Source: Aselliscus stoliczkanus
Lineage: Eukaryota > Chordata > Mammalia > Chiroptera > Hipposideridae
Assembly: GCA_033961575.1 (NCBI GenBank)
Contig: CM066730.1
Span: 135,745,523 to 135,809,522 of the forward strand
Direction: 5' to 3'
DNA: 64,000 nucleotides
The position numbers and the translations under genes were made by a program. Under the pieces are notes generated by a model. That model worked only from the letters and a program-made list of their open reading frames with translations, was not told the origin of the DNA and made no database searches. Below, piece after piece: positions 56,871-64,000 of this stretch; the stretch's first letter is position 1; each line of letters opens with the position of its first letter.

Positions 56871-58320
56871 ATTATATGCTCTACAAAAGATACTGATAAA
56901 GCAAAAGGCCAAAGAAAACTGAAAACGGGCAAAATTGTACAGATAAATGCAGACAAAATTAAAACACAAAGAAAGACAATACTAACCAGATAAAGCATAA
57001 TTCAGGTAAAAAGTGAACTAAAGAAAAAGTTTGTTATGCTAATCCACAAACATAAATATCTTTGTGTACAAAACAATGTAGCTAAATCAAAACCAAGGAA
57101 AGACAGAAGGCTGAGATAAAAGCAGAAATCTAAAAGGAAAGCGTAAAGAATAAAATCAAAAGCCAAGTGAAAATTTTTCTTAAAGAGAAAAAAATTACAA
57201 CGTGGAAACTAAGCATGAGAGGGGCTGACTGAGTGGCGTGGGTTAAGAGCTGGCTTGGGAAGCCAGCGGCCCCTGTTCAGATCCCACATATGAGGGCCAG
57301 TGACACTGCCCTCTAAAACAAACAAACAAACAAAAAAACAAACCCACTAAGCATGAGAAAGGACCCAGTACGATTTTAAAACATGGCTTGCAAATGTATA
57401 GTAATAAAAATAAAAACTGGATGAAATAAATGATATCCTAGCAAAACTTTAAAATAATCAAAATATTGATCCAAAAAGTAAAAACAAACACAAAGCCCTC
57501 ATCAGATAAAGAGAAATCAATAAAATGTTCAACATTTTATTTAAGTTTTATTTAACTTTTATCAACATTTAAGTTTTTATTTAACTGTATATAATAGAAC
57601 AGACAATTTTAATTAAATAGTTCTGATAAAACAGAAAGTTCACAGAAGATATGCAATTCTACAATAACTATCACAAAAATCTTTAGTTTCTTATAGTGAG
57701 AGTTTATTTAAATTGATGAGCTAAAATAAAAAAGAGGGAATGCAAAGCAATATTAAACATCTGAGAAGTGGTCCAACCCCAGGAGTTGGGGATGTCGGAA
57801 AAAAAGGGGTCCACTTTTACCTATCTGGAGTGGGAATATACTTTTCAAGAAATTGGAAAAACTTATTAAAATCAGAAATAATACATACACTCTCCGCTTG
57901 AGAACCTACACCAGGGATAAAACCACCAGTACTTAAGAGTACAAAAACCCAGCAACAATGCCCTTTAATAAGAGAAGTGTGGAACCAACGAAGGTCCATG
58001 CACACTGTGCAATTATATGCAGCTATGAGAGACAGATGTATTGGTTAGGGATGGCCTTGGTATATGAAAGGCGAAAAAAAAATTGCAGAAAATGTATATA
58101 GTTCAATCCCATTTTACTTAGCATACACACAAAATCACAGAAATGAGCATGAACAGTAAACATGAAAAAATGCTCAATTTTTAGTTAGGGGAATGCAAAC
58201 CAAAACAGATTCCAGACTTTGAAAACACCAGTGCTGGGATAAATTTTATCTGCGCTCTCCACCTTGCAAGGGGCACTGGAAATTGTTAGAACCTTTTGGG
58301 TAATTAAAATGTAAAAAAAA
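56870..58320 (+). repeat. Old L1 fragments
   Basis: 'ctggatgaaataaatgatat' near 57417, 'tagcaaaactttaaaataat' and, from 57780, 'gggaatatacttttcaagaa' and 'aatcccattttacttagcat' are degraded L1 ORF2 and 3' words, forward. Frames are destroyed. Confidence 0.55.
57222..57341 (+). repeat. Short SINE type A
   Basis: 'ggggctgactgagtggcgtg', 'cttgggaagccagcggcccc', palindrome, (CAAA)n tail. The word 'actaagcatgaga' flanks both sides. Confidence 0.92.
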
Positions 58321-58459
58321 AAAAATGCCATTTAAACAACAACAAAAAAATGAAAAACAAAACCAAAAAACAGGCACTTGTACATAGTGAAGTCACACAA
58401 ACTCTGCATGGTCAGAGACTGGGGCGAATATTTAGTTCTTTCTAAGTAAATCCACAATA

Positions 58460-58640
58460 CAGCCAACAAATTCAGTAAAAAACACACCAAGAACAGGCTG
58501 CCTATTTTGAAAAGGCAATTTCACCTTATAGGAAATGCTAGTAATAAACATATGAAAAGATGGAGGTCACAAGCCAAGGAAATGCAAATCAAAACCAGCT
58601 TTTTTCCAATCCTGCGATTAGGGGGAAACTTACCTTCCCA
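58460..58640 (+). repeat. L1 fragment
   Basis: 'catatgaaaagatggaggtc' and 'gccaaggaaatgcaaatcaa' are L1 ORF2 3' words. Confidence 0.55.
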
Positions 58641-59340
58641 TCCCCCAATGCTTTGGGAATGTGAATTCCTAAATGTTTCTCACCCTAGCTAGTCCCCGTC
58701 TCCAAAGTTCATCCTTCTGTTGTTTTATATTATGAAACTTCCTTAAAACATAAATCAGAACTCATCACCGCACTGATTACAGTCTCTGAAATCTTTCTTT
58801 TCAAAACCACCCTTGATGGCCTCGAAGCCTGACCTGAAACTTGCCCATTTCAGGATTATCTAGGATCTTGGATGAGCAAGAGAACATCCATCCATCCATC
58901 CATTTATTTATTTTTCCTGGTGCACAGTTGATCTTTATTTTCCTTAGTGTCACATATTTATTGTTATTAATCTGTATTTAAATTCAGTCATCGAAATAGT
59001 AAATTTGAGATCTAGAATATGTGAGCTTAACCTATTATTTAACAAGATTGAGTGGCCGATCTAAACTACATTAATGTTGAGGCAGTGAGAGTATAAAACT
59101 GTTTCATGACACCTGCAATAACTGTAATGGGAAATGACAATACCTATGATTTCTAGTGGTGACAAAGTTGTGGAGTCCACTTATAACAACCGACTGCCAA
59201 ATTGCAAGGATGAGGCACCACATATTAGAAGACCAGCTGCAGGGCTCATTTCTCATCAGTGCAAAGGGCATTTCCCGCGAATCTGAAATAGGCGCGCCCA
59301 CCAAAGCAAGCTCACCGTCTACTTCCCCAGCTACCAAGCC
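58640..59340 (-). other. L1TD1: L1TD1 upstream intron, unassigned
   Basis: A short (ATCC)n tract at about 58886-58902. Otherwise no element named. The CpG-bearing word 'ggcgcgcc' at 59291 lies near the proposed exon that follows. Confidence 0.4.
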
Positions 59341-59368
59341 ATTCAGCTCCTAAGTCTCAGCTGCTTAC

Positions 59369-59606
59369 CCACTGAAAGTCGGCCTGGAAGAAGTGATCTC
59401 CGCGGAGCAGGGCTTGGTCTCCTACACTGCTGCGTCTCAGGGCCTAGAATGCAAGCGAGTCCAGGATATATAATCCAAAGGTTAAGGTTTAGCTTGTAGA
59501 AATTTGCCCCATCTTGTACACAGGAAAAAACAGGTACTTCTTTCGCCATGTGTTTGCTTAAATTTAAGTTATTACTTCCAAATCTATTTCCCAGTCAGAT
59601 AAATAC
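59369..59606 (-). other. L1TD1: Possible alternative 5' exon of L1TD1
   Basis: The minus strand has a donor 'gtgg|gtaagc' (last exon base 59369) and upstream a pyrimidine-rich acceptor 'cctctttcttcag' (first exon base 59606). The 238-bp interval has an open frame of 68 codons with no recognisable domain. Boundaries are predicted only. Confidence 0.25.
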
Positions 59607-59929
59607 CTGAAGAAAGAGGCTGGAGAAGGAAGTTCAAGGCCTCGGGTGGTCTAGGAAATGGAGGAGATAGGAGGAAAACCCAGGTCACTCCGGCTCCAAA
59701 GCTTTAGTTATTCCACTGCTCCCAAAAGCCACTATGTAAATTTTCACCTCCCCCACCCTCCTTTTTTTTTTTTTTAAGCTAGTATTTAAGTACTTCCTCG
59801 TTTCCTTGATTTCATTTTCTCCTCATGGCATTGCTATTTTAATATCTCCACTTTCAGGGTAGGGGACGCTTAGGAAGGTGCCTTTCTCACGGGCCAGTGA
59901 AGAACAAAGCAGCTTGTAAAGCTGGGGAC

Positions 59930-60210
59930 CCTCTAAGGGGGCGCCGGACCCACGCTCCCCTCTTCAACCAGCCTTACCTGAAGAAGGAACCCGCCTGAGG
60001 ATGGAGACGCAAACAAAGTGAGGAAGGAGGGATGAGGGTTGCCTCACTATCTTTTGCTGGCTCCTCCTCCACCTCTTCCGGCGTAGCAAAGACCCTAGGC
60101 CGTCCCTCCCAATCTACACTCCCTGGTCCCCTCCCCAGGAACTCTCATCCAGTCCTGAAGCAGCTGCTGATCGCCACCCGAGCGCCAACTCCCAGCTCGG
60201 ATTCGTAGCG
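59930..60210 (-). promoter_or_regulatory. L1TD1: Proposed L1TD1 promoter and first exon
   Basis: The most CpG-rich patch in the right third of the window ('gggcgccggacc', 'cttccggcgtagc', 'cgccacccgagcgcc', 'ggattcgtagcgcc'). The minus strand holds a perfect donor CAG|GTAAGG with the last exon base at 59978. Its distance to the stop codon, about 15 kb, suits the span of the human gene (about 17 kb). No TATA box chosen. Confidence 0.45.
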
Positions 60211-60239
60211 CCTCAGGAGGTATATGCTCCACCCTTCAC

Positions 60240-61400
60240 ACCCTACTGGATGGTCCTGTCTCCACGCTCACCTCTCTGTAAAGGCATCTCCAGGCCTTAA
60301 CCCCAGAGGTCATCCCCGATTCCTGTGTTTTCTTAAATCCCTCCTTCTAATCATTCCCACGCCCTTAAATTTATCCACTTATCTCCCTCTCCGTGGCTCC
60401 AGTCTGAACCCATCATCTCTCACCTGAATCGCTGAAATAACAAACTAGTTTCCTAGCCTCCTCTCAGCAATCTTTCCTTCATTTAAACTTTCAATGGCTT
60501 CCATTTCAATTGAAAATCCTCATCCCATTCAAATGCCCCTTCAGCTTTGTATTGTATAAGTACTACTCCCCATAACAGAAAGTCTCCCTTCAGCTCCTCA
60601 GAGAATACTGAGATGCCTGCCTCAGGGCTTTTGCACTAGCTGTTTCCCTGTTTCCCAGTTCTTTCACAGCTGACTCCCTTTTCATTCTCCTGTCAAACAT
60701 TAACTCCTCTAAGAGGCCTCCTAGACCACCCTTTCTAAAGGAGCCACACATGCACCCCATTCCATTACTCTTGTTAAAGACCAAAATTCAACCGAGTAAA
60801 TTTGAACATCAAATTGGCTTTATTAAGCAACTCATGAATAGGGCAACATCCCATCTAGTAACTCAAAGGGGGCTCCGAAGTGTACAAAATGGAAAGTTTC
60901 TATAGGCAAAAAGAGTGGGGCTAGGAAATTTAAAAAGTGGATTATTTCAGGTAAGGACTCCCACATTTAGGGGAAGGCAGGGGGTCTTAGCAGGCAGATT
61001 AGCTCACTAGGGTTGAAGAGGAAATTCCAGACTGAATGGCTTAAATTTTCACTCCTGGGAGAGGCTGAAACTGCAATTAGGTTAGTAATGAAGTTTGGTG
61101 ACATGGCTTAGCAAAAGTGACCAGATTTTGGCCTGCTGTTTCTTTTTTTAATACTCATTTTATCACATCACCCTCTTTATTTCATTCCCAGTTATCAGAA
61201 TCAGGACTTACCTATTCAATTCCAGTTCTGTGTGTCCTTATTATGTGTCTCTGCCACTTCTCCACTAAAATGTAGACTATAAGCCCATATGGGCAAGGAT
61301 CTTATCTTGTTCACTGATCTAGCCACTTGTACCTGGAATTACGACTAATACATACTAGGTCCTCCTGTTGAATGAAGGACTAAATGAGTGAGCAAAATCC
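60240..61400 (-). repeat. L2 (LINE-2) 3' part, reverse, split by an LTR
   Basis: 'ccctctccgtggctccagtc', 'tgcctcagggcttttgcact', 'taagaggcctcctagaccac', then after the LTR 'ccctctttatttcattccca' and 'gtagactataagcccatatg' give the reverse L2 order. Confidence 0.8.
60772..61165 (-). repeat. LTR remnant inside the L2
   Basis: 'tgttaaagaccaaaattcaa', 'gaacatcaaattggctttat', 'gggaaggcagggggtcttag' and 'gagaggctgaaactgcaatt' belong to an LTR-class repeat; minus-strand 'aataaagccaattt' would be its polyadenylation signal. About 0.39 kb. Exact ends and target duplication are not clear; family not named. Confidence 0.6.
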
Positions 61401-61925
61401 TCTCGTCAAATCAGACTGAGGTTATTCATTGTATTATACTTATAAATGTTTATCAAACTGTCTCCGGAATCAAGAAGTGTGGTCCAGGCAGCTCAGCAAG
61501 CTGTCCTGAGATGGATATTCTGGGGCTTGGTGTGGTTGGGTTCCCCAGACCTGACTTGCAAGGCTCAGGCTCAGGTTGACTTGATCAAGGTTATACAGCT
61601 AATAAGCAGTGAAGCCTCAATATCAGGTATGTGTCTGATCAATGTATCCAGAATAAGCAAAGAATACTTAGTCGTTGTTGTTTTTTTTTTAAAATCTCTT
61701 CTACCTCTCTGGCATTATTTATAAAATCACACAAATGAAAAAAAAATTAAATCAAATGGCAGAAAAAAAATCAAACTCGATATGAGTTACAGTTTAAGGG
61801 AAATACATGAGCTGGGATACCACGCCAACTGACATGGTAGGGATGCAGTCAGCAACATTTTGAGTGATGGGAACCATATAGGACAAATGGCCTAGTTTCT
61901 TCAACAATAAATATCAAGAAAAAAA
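61400..61925. other. Unassigned stretch
   Basis: MIR-like words near 61570-61620 only ('gatcaaggttatacagctaa'). No exon. Confidence 0.4.
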
Positions 61926-61929
61926 GAGG

Positions 61930-62128
61930 GATGGCCGATTAGCTCAGGTGGTTAGAGTACAGGGCTCAGAGCTCATAACACGATGGGTGCCAGTTTGATC
62001 CCCTCATGAGCCACTGAGATGCGCCCTCCACAACTAGATTGAAACAACTACTTGACTTGGAGCTGATGGGTCCTGGAGAAACACATGGTTCCCCAACAGT
62101 CCCCAGTAAAAATATTATTTTAAAAAAG
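61930..62128 (+). repeat. SINE type C (tRNA-Ile-like)
   Basis: 'gatggccgattagctcaggt', 'ctcataacacgatgggtgcc', 'agtttgatcccctcatgagc', 'cctccacaactagattgaaa', 'gagctgatgggtcctggaga', tail 'ccccagtaaaaatattattt'. Confidence 0.88.
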
Positions 62129-62427
62129 AAAAGGGGGGCACAAATATTAAATTCCCATCTTTTGATCATTAAAAGAGACTTTGCATATCAATTTTATTAA
62201 ATGAATGCAGTGTGTATGGAGTTTGTTTGGATCCTGACTCAAACACAGAAGAACACATGAAACAAGAGACCAAAAGGAGAATAGGACCACTGACTGGATA
62301 TTTGATGATAATAAGAGATCGTCTTCCATTTGTTTTGTGTCCGTGTGTTTCTTTTATTCATTGTTTTTTTTCTTTTTAATTTTTCCCCCATTTGTTTTAA
62401 GTGTAATTGAGGGTACTGTGATTGTGA

Positions 62428-63370
62428 TGTAGGATATTTCTCTTGTGCTGGGATCGTGGTCTTGTGAAGCTGAAGAATGGAGACACGGGCCAGAGAGGTA
62501 AAGTTTGTAGCAGCAGATAGTTTATAAGGGTAGAAAGTAACAGCTCTCAAAATGAGAGGGGGTCCTGACTGGTTTGCCCACTAGTTAGGGCAAAAGCCTT
62601 GGGTTTTTTTTGTTGTTGTTTTTTTAAGCCTTCATTTTTATACCTTAGGTAGGGCAAAAGCATTGGTTTTTATACCTTAGGTAGGGCAAAAGCATTGGTT
62701 TTTATACCTTAGTTAGGGCAAAAGCATTGATTTTTATACCTTAGTTAGGGCAAAAGCATTGTTTTTTATACCTTAGTTAGGGCAAAAGCATTGGTTTTTA
62801 TACCTTAGTTAGGGCAAAAGCATTGATTTTTATACCTTAGTTAGGGCAAAAGCATTGTTTTTTATACCTTAGTTAGGGCAAAAGCATTGGTTTTTATACC
62901 TTTTGTATGTTTGGGGAGGGGGGTCTCTTGGCACTATTCAGATTTACATTGTTGCCTAGCACAGTTTTCTTGAAACTGTCTCCTTGCCTCAGAATTGATG
63001 TCTCTGTTTTGATAGGATTATGCTATCTCAAGGCTGGGGCTTTGAAGATATCATTGTCTGTTGTTTATTCTATTAGGGAGTTCCTGACTGTCTTATGTTA
63101 ACTAACCTGTCTTAATCTCCCACTCTGGAGGTGAAGCTTCTGACTTCTTTGTTATAGGTTTTGAAAAATTATCTCCTCCTTCCCCTCCCAAGTTTGTCCT
63201 TCTGGTGGGGTCCTGTGACTTAAACCTGTTAGTCAGCTATTAAAATTATTCCTCCTGGCTTTTGTTGTGGTTTTCACCTTGATTCCCTCTACCGTGGCCA
63301 TTTCCCTGACTACCTATAATTTTCCTATCTCAATTGGGTGTTTAAAAGGGTAAGACTTCACAGGCCTGTG
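62428..63370 (-). repeat. Putative LTR with minisatellite in U3
   Basis: On the minus strand the right-hand end reads 'ccttataaactatctgctgc' (TATA-like), 'ctttacctctctggcccgtg', 'tctccattcttcagcttcac' and 'aagaccacgatcccagcac' ending TACA at 62428, which looks like the promoter, R and U5 of a class I ERV LTR. The U3 side carries the 32-bp tandem array. The far end is not resolved. Old copy; no coding sequence. Confidence 0.5.
62649..62904. repeat. 32-bp minisatellite, eight units
   Basis: Units begin at 62649, 62681, 62713, 62745, 62777, 62809, 62841 and 62873, each containing 'agggcaaaagcattg' and 'tttttataccttag'. First two units start gtaggg, the rest ttaggg. The base after 'cattg' varies (g, a, t) in the order g g a t g a t g, so the a-t-g triplet recurs. 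A related single unit precedes at 62585. Confidence 0.97.
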
Positions 63371-64000
63371 CATAGCAGTTTTTTTGGGTGAAAATGTTAC
63401 TGGCCCACTGAGCAGCACCAACTCCCACCACTGAAAAACTTTAATGTTTTCTTTTCTATAGAAATGTTAAGCATAAAAATGTTAAGTCTCCTCCCTAGTT
63501 CTTTAGTTTCTTAGCTCTTGGGCTTTGATTGCTCTTCTAACCAGTTTGTGAATATTGGACTGAAGATTCCCCTTGCTTCTTAATTGCTTTGTAAATCAGT
63601 TTCTGAATCCTAACAATAGAAGTCTCCTACCCCTGCTTCAGATATTTGAAAGCCTGTGACTTCCTAATATACCCCAGGCCAGTAAGCTAAATGTCAAACC
63701 CATTCTGGGTCCAGACAACTAATGCTACCTGAGTGATGGACTGAATAGCCACAAGTTTCATAACAACTAACAGATTTGTATTTTTGTCCTCATTCAGGAG
63801 CCTTGAGGATACAGGGGATACCCCAGCAAGATTACCAGTCACAACCAAAGAAGCCAGCAAGGTCTTCCAGGTGGAGCTTGAGACCCCTTCTTCTCATCTG
63901 AGACCAGCTAGGGTGAGAGTTCCGTGAACCCCAATAAGCAGGGACAGCTCTACTCCCCTGCCCAGCGGGAAGCAGATACAGAAGAAGAGACCTCCTGTCC
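63371..64000. other. Right edge, possible ERV internal sequence
   Basis: 'gaaccccaataagcagggac', 'ctgcccagcgggaagcagat' and 'gaagaagagacctcctgtcc' recall the region between env and the 3' LTR of class I endogenous retroviruses. No domain can be read with confidence. The window ends inside it. Confidence 0.25.

Noticed and set aside
59343..59549. 68-codon minus-strand frame starting MAKEVPVF
   Set aside because: No domain or conservation can be argued; it falls in a possible 5' exon and is kept only as part of that weak call.
62649..62904. CRISPR-like array
   Set aside because: The 32-bp units are contiguous with no unique spacers; it is a eukaryotic minisatellite.

Overview
This is a window of mammalian nuclear DNA. 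It has spliced genes with GT-AG introns, ancient MIR, L2, MER5, MER20 and MLT1 repeats, L1 fragments, and a dense population of younger tRNA-derived SINEs. The SINEs point to a bat. The composite SINE at 1747-2204, with two tRNA-like units and the spacer words 'caactaaagattga' and 'caccttgagctgagctgcc', resembles the SINEs I know from horseshoe bats and their relatives. Many recent SINE copies and mariner DNA transposons fit this. I favour a rhinolophoid bat (Rhinolophus, Hipposideros or close kin), but the sequence does not fix the species.

Two protein-coding genes are visible, and they converge. On the + strand are the last three coding exons of KANK4 (4290-4432, 7837-8037, 14371-14475), encoding the C-terminal ankyrin repeats, followed by a 3'UTR that probably ends near 16.2 kb. 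On the - strand is L1TD1, a host gene domesticated from LINE-1 ORF1. It has coding exons at 49878-50828 and 44848-46566, which join in phase 0 into an intact 889-residue reading frame. A likely 5' non-coding exon and promoter lie near 59.98-60.2 kb. Convergent KANK4 and L1TD1 match the order I know from human chromosome 1p31.3.

Layout: 1-14370, KANK4 introns with MIR, L2, SINE, MER20 and one deleted mariner. 14371-16215, last KANK4 exon and 3'UTR. 16.2-44.8 kb, intergenic, with L2, L1, many long SINEs, an ERV1-like LTR, MLT1 pieces and a betaretrovirus-like solo LTR with a 6-bp target duplication. 44.8-50.9 kb, L1TD1 coding region, whose intron holds an L1 ORF2 remnant and a three-level nest (mariner, SINE, SINE). 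50.9-60.2 kb, upstream L1TD1 introns rich in L1 and SINEs. 60.2-64 kb, an L2 interrupted by an LTR, then a second LTR-like block containing a 32-bp minisatellite, and possibly further retroviral sequence at the right edge.

The strongest points of interest are: the intact L1TD1 with two ORF1p C-terminal domains; two same-sized deletion derivatives of one mariner; a second mariner family with three size classes; a recent long-SINE subfamily; and the ERVK-type solo LTR inside an older repeat nest. I see no sign of a CRISPR array, operon or bacterial sequence. Repeat family names come from recognition of consensus words, not a database run.
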